From Strigamia acuminata (lineage: Eukaryota; Arthropoda; Chilopoda; Geophilomorpha; Linotaeniidae): a stretch of DNA of 64,000 bases. The first letter of the stretch is position 1, and each line of letters begins with the position of its first letter. The position numbers and the translations under genes are program-made. The notes under the pieces were generated by a model that was not told the origin of the DNA, made no database searches, and saw only the letters and a program-made list of their open reading frames with translations. Shown one piece after another: positions 41,101-45,838 of this stretch. The stretch is from the NCBI GenBank assembly GCA_949358305.1, contig OX442314.1, positions 24,173,060-24,237,059 of the forward strand, given 5' to 3'.

Positions 41101-42992
41101 TTCAATTACTATTCGCTCTAGGTGCTTCCATCGAGGCGAAATGCATCCCTCTAATGGAAGTGGCACAGCAAACCACTAATGAATTTTTCATTCGTCAAAC
41201 ACACCGATTGCAGCAAATCAAATTAAGCACAAAAAATTGGCCATTAATTGAGTTATATATGTGCAGATTTGAGTCTGTTTACGTCGTTTTTGTTCCTACT
41301 ATTTTGCAAAACATTAATTCAAAGATTTACAATTAGTTTCCTGCGGAAGTGTAATTTAATGAAAAGTCAGAGTCACCACCGGCAAAATGACACACTTGAA
41401 TAAACAGACGTTAGATGCCACTGAGTTGGAGACTTGAAGTTGAAGAGAAGGGAGAAAAAAAAAGCCTTGGGAGTTGTTATCAACAAAGTCTTACAATTTT
41501 AGGTTGCTATGGAATGGCTTGTCATACATTTCCGTTGCTAAGACAAGAAATGGCAAAACCAAGAGCAACCGAACTTCACTCGGGGGGCAGGATGCAGATA
41601 TAAATCCCGTCTCAATCTCAGCTTTTCTCCAGAGTCCCAAGACCCAATCGAATAATGTACTTTTGTTGTCTTGAATTTAGCGCCACATTATTTCTTCCAG
41701 CTTACACAACAAATCGATGTCGTGCATCGATTAGTAGCCGGGTTCGAAAATACTCAGAAGGACCAAAAATATATTTTACAATACTCGTATATTACTTGTC
41801 AGTTAATGTATTCCAAAATGCATAACATTTCACAGAAATATGTATATTATTCGTATATTAACCCTCCCTGCCCCAACCTAGGGTCAATTTTGGATGTACT
41901 ACATTTTAGCGATTTCATTTTAGCGACACACCATTTTATCGAAATTATCATTTTAGCGACACAAATCGGCACTAATACTAACACTAATTCCTAAGAAGGG
42001 CTAACAAGAGGGGGCTGGGCCCCCCTTAACCCCCCGCGAACCTAACCTTGCTGGTTTTTTTATGCAAACCACGTTTTTGAGCCGGCTTGTCGCGGTAAAT
42101 CGTGTCGCTAAAACGTGATCGCTAAAATGGGACTTTTTGGTAAAAATCGCTAAAATGAGCGTCGCTAAAATGACTATAACCGCAATTTTGACCTCATGTG
42201 TTTTTCAAAAATTCATAAAAAAAAACATTTTTATAGAAATTCTTTGTTTACCGGCTACTTTTGAATTCAATCTCAATTAATTTTGTCATATACTTACGCT
42301 AAATACCAAATTGGTTAAATTTCTTCATAAACATGAAATAGTCATAGAATAGAATCATTTTCATACAATTTTGGAAAAAAAATTGGGATTTTAAGACAAA
42401 AAGGACCTGGATTGGGTAAGGAATTTTTTTTAGAAGTTAAATAATGCAATTGAAAAAATTCATTTTAGAAATGCATTCATATTTGACGAATAATAATATT
42501 TTTAATACATTTTACATAATGTATTACAAAATGCATTCTCGCGAAACCCAATGCATTTCAAAATACATTGCAATACATTTCAATACAATTTCGATGTATT
42601 TTTGAACCGTATGTGTTATTTACTGAACATCAATAAATGTTTCAGTAGCTGTTTGACGTCATTTGCATTTACTGTTTTCACTTGCCGCAGTTCTGAACCA
42701 TTTGGTGTTTTATTTGTTTCTGTTGGCACTTATTCATACCATAAAATAAATTTAAAAAAAAATAAAAACCAAAAAGAAAGAATGAAAAACTTCCCTGCCA
42801 CTCACAGGTGCCTGTTAAGACATCCATTTTCCCAGTACATTTGTTATTTCACATTCATTCATATGCATACTCGTACTTACCTGGAGGATTTTACAGCGGC
42901 TTGTAGAGCACACTTCATCCGTGCACGGTTGGTACATTCCCAAGGTGACGCAATTCAATAGGATGACCATCATGCTCACCCGCTCAAACCAC
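427..42992 (-). CDS. Cav3: T-type (Cav3) voltage-gated calcium channel alpha-1 subunit, partial gene
   Basis: Pore-forming subunit of a low-voltage-activated calcium channel in the plasma membrane; the family drives pacemaking and low-threshold spikes. The visible exons, spread over 42.5 kb, encode domain I S1 to domain III S4. Cav3 hallmarks seen directly: pore filter segments LEGW (domain I) and TQEDW (domain II), giving the two glutamates of the Cav3 EEDD filter; arginine-rich S4 helices in domains I, II and III; and a gating-brake motif (SEPNSCY...IIKYI) after IS6 instead of the beta-subunit binding site of Cav1/Cav2. At the position of the Cav3.2 nickel/zinc histidine in the IS3-S4 loop (LDGHN in vertebrates) this protein reads LDMEN, so that histidine is absent. 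The 5' exon(s) are not found and the 3' part lies beyond position 1. Phases agree across all listed joins except inside 5,636-6,063 and between 3.6 and 0.87 kb. Confidence 0.97.
673..865 (-). CDS. Cav3: Cav3 exon: domain III S1 and S2
   Basis: 193 nt, acceptor TGTTTACAG|A (phase 2 in) and donor AAG|GTAGGT (phase 0 out). It encodes [20 protein letters not shown], then [20 protein letters not shown] and [20 protein letters not shown]. Human Cav3.1 reads [21 protein letters not shown]...[25 protein letters not shown]. Confidence 0.97.
950..1165. mobile_element. TATGGTTCAAAAATA-family MITE copy
   Basis: It contains AATACATTGAAATTATATTG, CAATATATTTTGAAATGCATT and, at the other end, AAGTGAAAAGTAATGTACTG and TAAAATATACTTTTGAAC. 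The same blocks in the same order occur at 28,489-28,592, 42,470-42,620 and 47,468-48,345. Confidence 0.7.
3190..3400. repeat. GTTTAAAC-rich element copy, inverted relative to 26.2-26.4 kb
   Basis: Blocks such as AATCCAAGATGGCTCCCAGC, CAAGACCCAATTTGAACGAG and AAAACTTGTTA match, in reverse complement, the stretch 26,290-26,370 (with GGCAGCCATCTTGGATTTCC). It lies inside an intron. Confidence 0.65.
3626..3992 (-). CDS. Cav3: Cav3 exon: distal II-III linker; 3' end uncertain
   Basis: Acceptor TTTTTCTAG|T fits the phase-2 donor of the exon at 4.05-4.26 kb. It encodes [19 protein letters not shown], a Ser/Pro-rich stretch with repeated SPQNS/SPRNS motifs, then [19 protein letters not shown] and [10 protein letters not shown], the usual lead-in to domain III. 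The donor is weak whichever GT is used; the end given (ACG|GTTAAT, phase 0) is a guess, and the open frame runs on to about 3,560. The exon that should follow, covering the segment just before IIIS1, was not found. Confidence 0.78.
4051..4260 (-). CDS. Cav3: Cav3 exon: II-III linker, Ser/Arg-rich
   Basis: 210 nt, acceptor TTTTATAG, donor AAA|GTAAGC, phase 2 both ends. It encodes [20 protein letters not shown], then [20 protein letters not shown] and [20 protein letters not shown]. Composition and order (basic serine-rich block, then acidic block) match the same part of vertebrate Cav3 linkers (SLKRRSP...SQDEEESS). There are many potential kinase sites (RKGS, RRRS). Confidence 0.88.
4738..5024. 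mobile_element. CAGTTCG-family MITE, copy 1
   Basis: Starts CAGTTCGCGCCCAGTATCTT and contains GATGCTAAATTCAAACTG-like and TATTATGCCTAACACTGATG blocks. The inverted end is CAGTTTGATTTTGGCATCA...GGCGCAAACTG. A consensus can be read from six copies in this window. Confidence 0.85.
5349..5619. mobile_element. CAGTTCG-family MITE, copy 2
   Basis: Contains GGTATCTTGATGCTAAATTC, a TAGGCCTAACATTAAGCCTA core and the inverted end TTTGGCATCAAAACACCGAG, then CGCAAACTG. It ends only 17 bases beyond the splice donor of the linker exon at 5,636, so the transposon abuts coding sequence. Confidence 0.85.
5636..6063 (-). CDS. Cav3: Cav3 exon: II-III linker with an internal frame break
   Basis: 428 nt. It begins (phase 1 in, acceptor TTTGCAG) with [19 protein letters not shown] and the conserved Cav3 motif [20 protein letters not shown]. 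That frame ends at a TAG at 5,753-5,755. The 3' part is coding-like in the +1 frame ([15 protein letters not shown]..., ...[12 protein letters not shown]) and leaves AG at the donor CCAAG|GTATTA, which is the phase the next exon needs. The exon is therefore one base too long modulo three. The change lies in the doubly open stretch 5,756-5,874. It could be an assembly or sequencing error, a real allele, or a very short intron (5,841-5,868, 28 nt, GT...AG, restores the frame). Confidence 0.85.
6064..7774 (-). other. Intron, mostly unassigned, with one hAT-like MITE
   Basis: AT-rich intron. Apart from the 186-bp element at 7,040-7,225 and a T tract at 6,271-6,288, I see no structure. Confidence 0.6.
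7040..7225. mobile_element. hAT-like MITE with 8-bp target duplication
   Basis: Ends CAGTGGCATAGCAA and, inverted, TTGCTATGCCACTG. It is flanked by TGTATAGT (7,032-7,039) and CGTATAGT (7,226-7,233), a 7 of 8 match. 8-bp duplications and CAGNG ends are hAT hallmarks. A diverged partial relative lies at 11,850-11,965 (GGGGGCCCATGG..., ending GGCTACGCCACTA). Confidence 0.85.
7775..7922 (-). CDS. Cav3: Cav3 exon: II-III linker, charged helix
   Basis: 148 nt, phase 0 in and phase 1 out (AAAG|GTAATC). It encodes [20 protein letters not shown], then [20 protein letters not shown] and YDPKCNITK. The middle is highly charged and probably a helix or short coiled coil, as in other invertebrate Cav3 II-III linkers. 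Acceptor TTGTTCTAG. Confidence 0.9.
8061..8122. repeat. (AAAT)n microsatellite
   Basis: About 15 uninterrupted copies of AAAT in the intron between the 33-nt microexon and the preceding linker exon. Confidence 0.95.
8342..8374 (-). CDS. Cav3: Cav3 microexon: II-III linker
   Basis: 33 nt between a pyrimidine-rich acceptor (TTCTTCTTCTTGAG) and donor GGG|GTAGGT, encoding [11 protein letters not shown]. It is phase 0 at both ends and so can be included or skipped without changing frame. The acidic continuation after AE resembles the start of II-III linkers in other Cav3 proteins. It could be an optional exon. Confidence 0.75.
8375..11517 (-). other. Intron after domain II S6
   Basis: Contains one TA-flanked element (about 9,525-9,875). 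Elsewhere unique-looking AT-rich sequence; short open frames (8,476-8,830, 10,066-10,935) show no protein family. Confidence 0.6.
9515..9875. mobile_element. MITE, copy A of the pair at 9.5 and 52.1 kb
   Basis: About 340 bp matching 52,080-52,440 in inverted orientation. Shared blocks include AACATTGTCCTA, CTCTACTACGC, AAAATAAGCTTTTCCCC, TGGTTGTTTTGCCTAG and CTGGTGTTATGGGCTACTTT. Its outer terminal repeats are more decayed than those of the 52 kb copy. Confidence 0.85.
11518..11673 (-). CDS. Cav3: Cav3 exon: domain II selectivity filter and S6
   Basis: 156 nt, phase 0 both ends. It encodes [20 protein letters not shown], then [20 protein letters not shown] and [12 protein letters not shown]. 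The glutamate of TQEDW is the domain II filter residue; the S6 segment ending LVAILVEGF is almost invariant in Cav3. Acceptor GTACGAAG is not very pyrimidine-rich; donor GAA|GTAAGT is strong. Confidence 0.97.
12755..12905. other. GC-rich patch, origin unknown
   Basis: Far richer in GC than its surroundings, with CGCCGCCGCC repeats and the palindrome CTGCTCGTGAGCAG. Candidates are the end of a decayed retroelement or a transcribed-element promoter. I find no coding evidence. Confidence 0.4.
14332..15036. mobile_element. MITE with GTTCACACTTAAACCACTT ends
   Basis: Left end GTTCACACTTAAACCACTTT then TCTACATAA; right end TTCTACATAAGTGGTTCAAG then TGTGAGCC, the inverted complement. A second inner pair (TTTTAGAAAGTC / GACTTTCTAAAAGTC) supports a fold-back structure. 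Confidence 0.75.
15495..15651 (-). CDS. Cav3: Cav3 alternative exon (penta-cysteine form): domain II S5 end, long turret and pore helix
   Basis: 157 nt with acceptor TTGTTTTCAG|C and donor CAG|GTATGA. It encodes [20 protein letters not shown], a turret with [16 protein letters not shown], then [16 protein letters not shown]. The turret is 14 residues longer than in the copy at 20.0 kb and carries five cysteines (KFC, VCTC, DCAC), with one more cysteine at the end of S5. LFGGKF replaces LFGCKF. In the snail Lymnaea, exchange of such domain II turret exons shifts Cav3 between sodium-permeable and calcium-selective forms; here the same choice is inferred from sequence only. Confidence 0.94.
16013..17360 (-). 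mobile_element. Mutator-like (MULE) DNA transposon, decayed
   Basis: Both ends carry arrays of a 15-16 base motif built on AGCGACG, in inverted orientation: left AGCGACGCTGGAAAG, AGCGACGTATAAAAG, AGCGAAGCTCAAAAG; right GTCGCT / CGTCGCT repeats over 17,160-17,350. A broken transposase lies between them. Subterminal repeat arrays plus a MULE-type transposase identify the superfamily. Confidence 0.8.
16290..17010 (-). pseudogene. MULE-type transposase remnant
   Basis: Read on the minus strand in several frames. [20 protein letters not shown] and [10 protein letters not shown] come first, then, after a one-base shift, [51 protein letters not shown], and after another shift [13 protein letters not shown]. 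These are the ordered landmarks of animal MULE transposases that occur with FLYWCH-type elements (the SDF..A..N..QVFP, GC.FH and TNN..E.WH motifs). At least two frameshifts make it non-functional. A catalytic site cannot be assigned with confidence. Confidence 0.82.
18001..18818. mobile_element. Non-autonomous hAT element with a nested fold-back insertion
   Basis: Ends CAGTGCTTCCCAAA and, inverted, TTTAGGAAGCACTG, flanked by ACCTAAGA (17,993-18,000) and ACCTAAAA (18,819-18,826), a 7 of 8 target duplication. The host element shows GCGGACCAG and CTGGTCCACGGACC near its ends. A second element (18,108-18,696) sits inside it. Confidence 0.85.
18108..18696. mobile_element. Fold-back element inside the hAT copy
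   Basis: About 130-base inverted arms. The left begins ACAAATAAATGATGTTATTT and includes GGCTTGTCCAAGATAATTCA, GTTCCGCCAGG and AACCAGTCCAA; the right ends in the complement (TTGGACTGGTTAGC, CCTGGCGGAAC, AACATCATTTATTTGTT). Solo fragments of the same end occur at 49,822-49,855 and about 23,015-23,100. Confidence 0.85.
19095..19285. mobile_element. CAGTTCG-family MITE, copy 3
   Basis: Left end CAGTTCGCACCTAGTATCTT then GATGCCAAATTCAAACTGCG; core TTAGCAGTATTAAGCCTAAT. The right end (ATTTGACATCAAAATACGAG) is decayed. Confidence 0.8.
19956..20070 (-). CDS. Cav3: Cav3 alternative exon (tri-cysteine form): domain II S5 end, turret and pore helix
   Basis: 115 nt with acceptor TTTTGTAG|C and donor CAG|GTAGCA. 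It encodes [20 protein letters not shown], then [18 protein letters not shown]. The turret is short with three cysteines (GCKFC...TC). It aligns with vertebrate Cav3.1 ILGMHLFGCKF...[17 protein letters not shown]. Phase 2 in, phase 0 out, identical to the second copy at 15,495-15,651. Because 115 is not a multiple of three, using both copies or neither breaks the frame. Interpreted as one of two mutually exclusive exons, corresponding to the exon 12 pair of invertebrate Cav3. Confidence 0.95.
20071..22126 (-). other. Intron between IIS5 and the first alternative exon
   Basis: Contains a long A-rich low-complexity stretch (20,290-20,670) with repeated AAATTGCAATAAATT. The rest looks unique; plus-strand open frames here are unsupported. 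Confidence 0.6.
22127..22315 (-). CDS. Cav3: Cav3 exon: domain II S4, S4-S5 linker and S5
   Basis: 189 nt, completing a serine codon and ending AG|GTAAGG. It encodes [14 protein letters not shown], the S4 sensor [20 protein letters not shown], the S4-S5 linker [13 protein letters not shown] and most of S5 ([10 protein letters not shown]). The donor's phase-2 AG must be completed by a C, and both candidate downstream exons supply it. Confidence 0.96.
22374..22812 (-). CDS. Cav3: Cav3 exon: end of I-II linker, domain II S1 to S3
   Basis: 439 nt. The first third is a hydrophilic, very acidic linker ([17 protein letters not shown], matching the DSEAVYEF region of Cav3.1). It is followed by IIS1 ([20 protein letters not shown]), S2 ([20 protein letters not shown]) and S3 ([12 protein letters not shown]). 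Phase 1 in, phase 2 out (AG|GTAAAA). Confidence 0.96.
23328..23577. mobile_element. CAGTTCG-family MITE, copy 4
   Basis: Left part CTTGATGCTAAATTCAAACT then GCGCATCCC; right end CAGTTTGAATTTAGCATCAA then GATACCGGGTACAAACTATA, a good inverted match to the family's left end. Confidence 0.85.
24464..24641. mobile_element. Solo pogo-like MITE (CAGTCGAAACTC family)
   Basis: Flanked by TA on both sides. Left end CAGTCTTTATAAC, right end GTTATAAAGAGTTTCGACTG, internal ATATAACGAA / TTCGTTATA blocks and GGTTGGCCATGGAACGCCAT. Its ends match the outermost element of the nest at 45.1-45.9 kb. CAGT(C)GAA ends and TA duplication fit pogo/Tigger-type elements. Confidence 0.85.
26168..26690. mobile_element. 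GTTTAAAC-rich MITE
   Basis: Left end GGTGCATTCAGTAACTC and right end GTTATTGAATGCGCCTAC are inverted. The interior has many GTTTAAAC palindromes. Part of it recurs inverted at 3,190-3,400. Confidence 0.65.
27195..27897 (-). CDS. Cav3: Cav3 exon: domain I S6, gating brake and I-II linker
   Basis: 703 nt, the largest exon here. It opens [20 protein letters not shown] (end of S6), then a charged stretch, then [20 protein letters not shown], the helix-loop-helix gating brake that keeps Cav3 channels closed at rest. A basic run ([13 protein letters not shown]) follows, then a proline/serine-rich region containing [17 protein letters not shown], similar to the RASPE motif of vertebrate Cav3, and finally [17 protein letters not shown]. 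It leaves one G at the donor (AAAG|GTAGAT). In other species this linker carries trafficking signals and alternative splicing. Confidence 0.96.
27898..29494 (-). other. Intron before domain I S6
   Basis: Contains a compact TATGGTTCAAAAATA-family MITE (28,489-28,592). The rest is unassigned, with a locally GC-rich patch at 29,330-29,400. Confidence 0.6.
28489..28592. mobile_element. Compact TATGGTTCAAAAATA-family MITE
   Basis: About 100 bp with inverted ends CCCATGTGGCTCAAAAATAC and TTTTTGGACCACATATGGGC. It contains AATTCATTAAGTGAAAAGTA, also seen at about 1,110. Confidence 0.8.
29495..29587 (-). CDS. Cav3: Cav3 exon: domain I selectivity filter and start of S6
   Basis: 93 nt, phase 0 at both ends, encoding [20 protein letters not shown] then [11 protein letters not shown]. 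The glutamate of LEGW is the domain I filter residue of the Cav3 E-E-D-D ring. Acceptor TTTTAG, donor GTG|GTATGT. Confidence 0.97.
29636..30340. repeat. Interspersed repeat with CCATAAACAGAAT block
   Basis: The left half (GTTTCCATAAACAGAAT, ATCATAAACAG, TGGTTTTGGTTTTTACAAAC, GAGATCAAACTTCCA) and right half (TTCATTGCCATTTAGGTGTA, AACCCAAAACTAGACTATAA) both match 52,650-53,640; each copy has different material in the middle. A shorter relative is at 44,995-45,070. Confidence 0.65.
30380..30662 (-). CDS. Cav3: Cav3 exon: domain I extracellular turret and pore helix
   Basis: 283 nt. It starts [20 protein letters not shown] and continues with cysteines at conserved turret positions, the sequon-bearing [20 protein letters not shown] and the pore helix [19 protein letters not shown]. 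Human Cav3.1 has the matching TTCVNWNQYYTNC...FDNIGYAWIAIF. It ends phase 0 at CTA|GTAAGT, immediately before the selectivity-filter exon. Confidence 0.96.
33860..34278. mobile_element. MITE with GTTCACACCAGACGCAATGC ends
   Basis: Left GCTAGGTTCACACCAGACGC then AATGCAAGGAAA; right TTTTTCCTTGCATTGCGTCT then AGTGTGAACACAAG, inverted. The motif ACGCAATGCAAG recurs near the left end. Confidence 0.85.
35075..35744. mobile_element. CAGTTCG-family MITE, copy 5, split by an insertion
   Basis: Left end TA|CAGTTCGTGCCCGGTATCTT then GATGCCTAATT; right end CAGTTTGAATTTGGCATCAA then GAAGCCGAGCG. Removing 35,170-35,530 and one TTAA leaves a copy colinear with the one at 40.58 kb. Confidence 0.88.
35170..35530. 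mobile_element. TTAA-flanked (piggyBac-like) MITE nested in the CAGTTCG element
   Basis: 361 bp with perfect inverted ends GGCTAGTTCACAATGC, flanked by TTAA on both sides (35,166-35,169 and 35,531-35,534). A TTAA target duplication is the piggyBac signature. No coding capacity. Confidence 0.85.
36372..36416 (-). CDS. Cav3: Cav3 small exon: domain I turret segment
   Basis: 45 nt exon with acceptor TTAATACAG and donor AA|GTAAGATT. It encodes [14 protein letters not shown], with split Glu and Lys codons at its edges. The phase fits both neighbours exactly (2 in, 2 out). The extracellular IS5-pore loop is poorly conserved, so support comes from splice signals and phase rather than residue identity. 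Confidence 0.85.
   Translation of the reverse strand, partial: EGHSSSLFRDSENC
36824..36995 (-). CDS. Cav3: Cav3 exon: domain I S4-S5 linker, S5 and start of the turret
   Basis: 172 nt, completing a serine codon at the 5' end and leaving GA at the donor (CCCGA|GTGAGC). It encodes [20 protein letters not shown] (S4-S5 linker), the S5 helix ([17 protein letters not shown]) and the start of the extracellular loop, ending HLPANVTYP with an NVT glycosylation sequon. The [10 protein letters not shown] motif is nearly invariant in Cav3 channels. Confidence 0.96.
36996..39422 (-). other. Intron between IS4 and IS5 exons
   Basis: AT-rich. A weak inverted-repeat element with ATGTAAAC blocks spans roughly 38,030-38,365. 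No exon recognised. Confidence 0.55.
39423..39520 (-). CDS. Cav3: Cav3 exon: domain I S3-S4 loop and S4 voltage sensor
   Basis: 98 nt, joining GG|C (Gly) at its start and A|GC (Ser) at its end. It encodes [14 protein letters not shown] and the S4 helix [18 protein letters not shown], with arginines every third residue. Vertebrate Cav3.2 has a metal-binding histidine in this loop (LDGHN); here the residue is glutamate, so high-affinity nickel block through that site is not expected. Confidence 0.96.
39604..39737 (-). CDS. Cav3: Cav3 exon: domain I S2 to S3
   Basis: 134 nt, phase 0 in and phase 2 out (GCTGG|GTGAGC). It encodes [20 protein letters not shown] followed by [19 protein letters not shown] and IVMA. 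The glutamate of FAVEMMIK and the WNRLD motif are the S2/S3 charge-transfer landmarks of voltage sensors. Acceptor is TGTTGCAG. Only 83 bases separate it from the next exon, the shortest intron in the window. Confidence 0.96.
40579..40841. mobile_element. CAGTTCG-family MITE, copy 6 (best intact)
   Basis: 263 bp, flanked by TA on both sides. Left CAGTTCGTGCCTAGTATCTT then GATGCCAAATTC; right CAGTTTGAATTTGGCACCAA then GATACAAACTG. The TA duplication indicates a Tc1/mariner-type transposition source. Confidence 0.9.
40889..41067. mobile_element. Solo TACCGTATTTT-family MITE
   Basis: 179 bp with ends TACCGTATTTTATCGATTAG and CTTAATCGGTAAAATACGGTA. The interior ATTCAAAACTGCCATTTTTG and AATACCGTACTTTTGCAAAA recurs in the middle level of the 45 kb nest. 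Confidence 0.9.
41892..42182. mobile_element. Solo ATTTTAGCGAC-family element
   Basis: About 291 bp. The ends are arrays of CATTTTAGCGACAC and its complement; the centre is GGGCTAACAAGAGGGGGCTG followed by CCCCCCGCGAACCTAACCTT. Flanked by CAATTTT / CAATTTTG, a 7-8 base duplication. The same element is the innermost insertion at 45.5-45.8 kb. Confidence 0.88.
42470..42620. mobile_element. TATGGTTCAAAAATA-family relative carrying a seed of the 22-bp repeat
   Basis: Contains ATGCATTTCAAAATACATTG, then CAATACATTTCAATACAATT and a TTTTTGAACCGTATG end: about one and a half diverged copies of the unit that is tandemly amplified at 47.9 kb. Confidence 0.75.
42881..42992 (-). CDS. Cav3: Cav3 exon: domain I S1 and S1-S2 loop
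   Basis: 112 nt encoding [20 protein letters not shown] and a cysteine-containing loop (QPCTDEVC...RCKILQ). This is the canonical Cav3 IS1 start, which follows a Cys-Asn-Pro in vertebrates. The exon begins with a single G that would finish a split proline codon (CC|G), and ends in phase 0 at a strong donor (CTCCAG|GTAAGT). There is no AG directly upstream: an in-frame TGA lies 12 bases before the TGG, and the only plausible acceptor is an AC (see the splice-site entry). It is the most upstream exon I can recognise. Confidence 0.95.
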
Positions 42993-43012
42993 GTAAAATT
43001 TCAGTTAAGAAA
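42993..43012 (-). other. Putative U12-type AT-AC intron 3' end (branch site and AC acceptor)
   Basis: On the minus strand the IS1 exon is preceded by TTTCTTAACT (43,003-43,012), then about eight bases, then AC directly before the exon. The first element is one base off the minor-spliceosome branch consensus TTCCTTAACT, and the branch-to-acceptor spacing is in the U12 range. No AG lies between the in-frame stop and the exon body, so a normal acceptor is not available. Minor AT-AC introns are known in voltage-gated sodium and calcium channel genes near S1 of a domain. The matching ATATCCTTT donor was not found in the window. Confidence 0.72.
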
Positions 43013-45269
43013 AATTTATGACAAATTTGCGGAATACAAAAAAAAAATCAATGTGCGACACGCGAATAATAAATTAAAATGAGAGCCCGTTTGGTAAACA
43101 AATAAAATTCATTCTATTCAAAATAAAAGAAGTAAACAGGACCCTAGGGGCTCGAGTATGAGCACAAACAGGTGCGTTTGATGGAGTTGTTGACACGCAA
43201 AATTAATTTAAGAAGCACTCAGAGTGAGCTAAACAACAAAGCAATACGCAACGCTCGTCATTTATTCCTTCTCAGATATTCCGTGTCGAAAATGGACCAT
43301 TCGCGCGTCGCTTCATAAAAGCCGCCGACGCCGAGCCAAACATGCAATTTTTTTATTTTGACAGTTTTACATTTTTGTCAAACGCCGATGAAAAAACAGC
43401 CGATGGTATGAATTTTTCATTGGTAAAAAAAAATAAAATTATTAACCTTGCCCTTTAAAACTCTGCCCTTTAAATTCAATCGAACAGATTTTCCCCAGCC
43501 CTTGGCCATCACATTTCATTTTCACCACATATTTTCCTTATAACAAATTTACTACGAGAATAAAATGACCTGAAAAGCTATTTTAATGTAGAACTACATC
43601 TAAGACGACAATCGTGGCAACGGAAATGGAAACCAGCGCCCTCTGTTGATGGAAATTTACAAAACAGCCAGTCGGCTGACCAGTCAAAACGGAAATAACA
43701 ATAAAAACACAACCAACAACCCCTCCTCAAGAAGTTCTACGTTGTGACATAGACTGTGCCCCTTTAAACGCTAAATAAAAAATTTACTTCACTTCCGGAT
43801 GTATATATAGACATAACCATCCCCGGAAAGAATAATAAAAATATTTCCTCGGTTCCCCCGCCTCCATTTTTGCATAACACTGAAAGATAAAATTCTGTCG
43901 CTCAATAGAACAACACAAACAAGTCGCAGCGCCTCGTGACGTTTTGAAAATGTCACCCGATTTTCTCTTCCATGGTGACCCCCAGTTGAATGTAAACAAA
44001 GTGCTCAAAGCTCTTCAACTTGTCGTTTAATGCGCAACGAATTCATTCCACTTTCTGCTTGATTTAATCATTAAAAAGAATAAATGTAACTTTATAAATA
44101 TATATATTGAGCTGAAAAGTTGGTTTTGCTGCCATCTTTGGCTCGATGTGATCATTTTTCACGTCATTTCTGTCAAGCAGTGCAGTGAAGCATACTTTTC
44201 GTTCGAGGCACAAATTAGAAAATATTAGAAACCTTCAGCTAGACCCCTTTAAAAGAATTACATTTGAGTTACATAACATAAGTTTGAGTGAAATATTGAC
44301 TTCGATCAACGCTGTAACCTCCGACATTTGACACAACCATTTTTTTTATTACATTTCACTCTGTCTGATGATTAATTTGTGACTGATCAAGGATAAAGTC
44401 GCGATCGAAACTTTAATCAAAAGCGAAAAAGTTTCAAAATCGATTTCTTAGAAAACTTACTGCGTTATTAATGTCTGCTATCGTCTCAAAATAAACTGAT
44501 TTTTCGCTTAAAACACGTGAAAATATAATTTAAATAAAAAATGATAATTTTTTTTTAATTACTACAATTTTAATTAGTTATTAAAAAAAAAAAATCAGAT
44601 GACAAAAAAAATCCACATTCGGAAGCTTAGTGAACTTACAACCTTTTCTCTAACCGTTTAAATTAGAGTTAAGAGTTTTCTAATTAAAGAAATTTTAGGT
44701 AATTGAAGCGAGCAACAATTAAGACTCGGAGACTAGCAAGAAGTGGTCGCAAGAGGAAAAATTTAGGTCACGGAGTCAAATTGGCAATAACAAGATGTTA
44801 GTCTATAAAGCGCATGGCGGGCCACGAGTACGAAGAACTCAAACCATTTAATCAACAGTGAATAACACAACACCTGTTCCACTAGTTTTGGCAATGGAGC
44901 GAGTTATCATCGCAATAAGTAGCTGTGATACTTCAGTTATGAATGGCTATGTGAAAACAAAGAGTAACAGCAGCTGCACTCTAAGTTTCTCTTTTTTTCT
45001 TCATCTGTTTTTGTGCTTCCATAAACGGAACGGACAGCAAAAACAGCCATAAACCATCACCAAAATTGCACCCAGTACTATTTTGACAATTAGTATGGAG
45101 CCCAGTGTTACACGAGCCACATTCATAAAATAAACAACATACAGTCGAAACTCGTTATTACGAATCGCAAGGGACCCAAAAATACGATTCGTTATAACGA
45201 GAATTCGTTATATCGAAATTTTTTAACATGCTGTTCTATGGCCGGCCAACCAAACCAGTCATTTTTAGG

Positions 45270-45838
45270 TACCGTATTTTACCGATTAAGAGTCGCCCTC
45301 GAATTGTAGCCGTGGCTGAGACACCAAGAATACCGTATTTTTGCAAAAGTACGGTATTGTTTCCGTATTTAACCTCACGAATGATGAACGTACGCTTCGT
45401 TCATGTCATTCAGACTTCGCTTGTTACATTAAGCAAATGTAACAAACGAAAAACATAAATTGTAATTGCTGACAAAAATGGCAGTTTTGAATAAGAGCCG
45501 CGCGGTTATAGTCATTTTAGCTCAAAAAAAAGTCCCATTTTAGCGACACACCATTTTAGCGAACATGTCATTTTAGCGACACAAAAAGCTAGGTTTTAGC
45601 GACAAGCCGGCTCAAAAAAGTGGTTTTCATCAAAAAACCAGTAAGGTTAGGTTCGCGGGGGGTCAAGGGAGGGCGCAGCCCCCTCTTGTTAGCCCTTCTT
45701 AGGAATTAAACCTAGGTTTTTGTGTTGCTAAAATGACATGTTCGCTAAAATGGTGTGTCGCTAAAATGAAATCGCTAAAATGAAATCGCTAAAATGATGT
45801 ACATCCGAGCCGCGGCTCTTAATCGATAAAATACGGTA
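45270..45838. mobile_element. TACCGTATTTT MITE, middle level of the nest
   Basis: Left TACCGTATTTTACCGATTAA then GAGTCGC; right GAGCCGCGGCTCTTAATCG then ATAAAATACGGTA. Interior matches the solo copy at 40.89-41.07 kb, except for a local insert near 45,370-45,455 and the inner element. Confidence 0.9.
45503..45801. mobile_element. ATTTTAGCGAC element, innermost level of the nest
   Basis: Inverted relative to the copy at 41.89-42.18 kb: CCATTTTAGCGACACACC array, AACCAGTAAGGTTAGGTTCG, GGGGGGTCAAGG, CCCCCTCTTGTTAGCCCTTC, then complementary GCTAAAATG array. The middle element's sequence GAGCCGCG is repeated on both sides, an 8-base target duplication. Confidence 0.9.

Larger units (their letters stand above)
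39738..42880 (-). other. Intron between IS1 and IS2 exons
   Basis: Holds four transposon copies: CAGTTCG family (40,579-40,841), TACCGTATTTT family (40,889-41,067), ATTTTAGCGAC family (41,892-42,182) and a TATGGTTCAAAAATA relative (42,470-42,620). Confidence 0.65.

Noticed and set aside
43784-44008. Minus-strand 74-codon open frame as a possible transposase or 5' exon
   Set aside because: No recognisable motif, no Cav3 N-terminal resemblance, and it lies in sequence with general repeat character.
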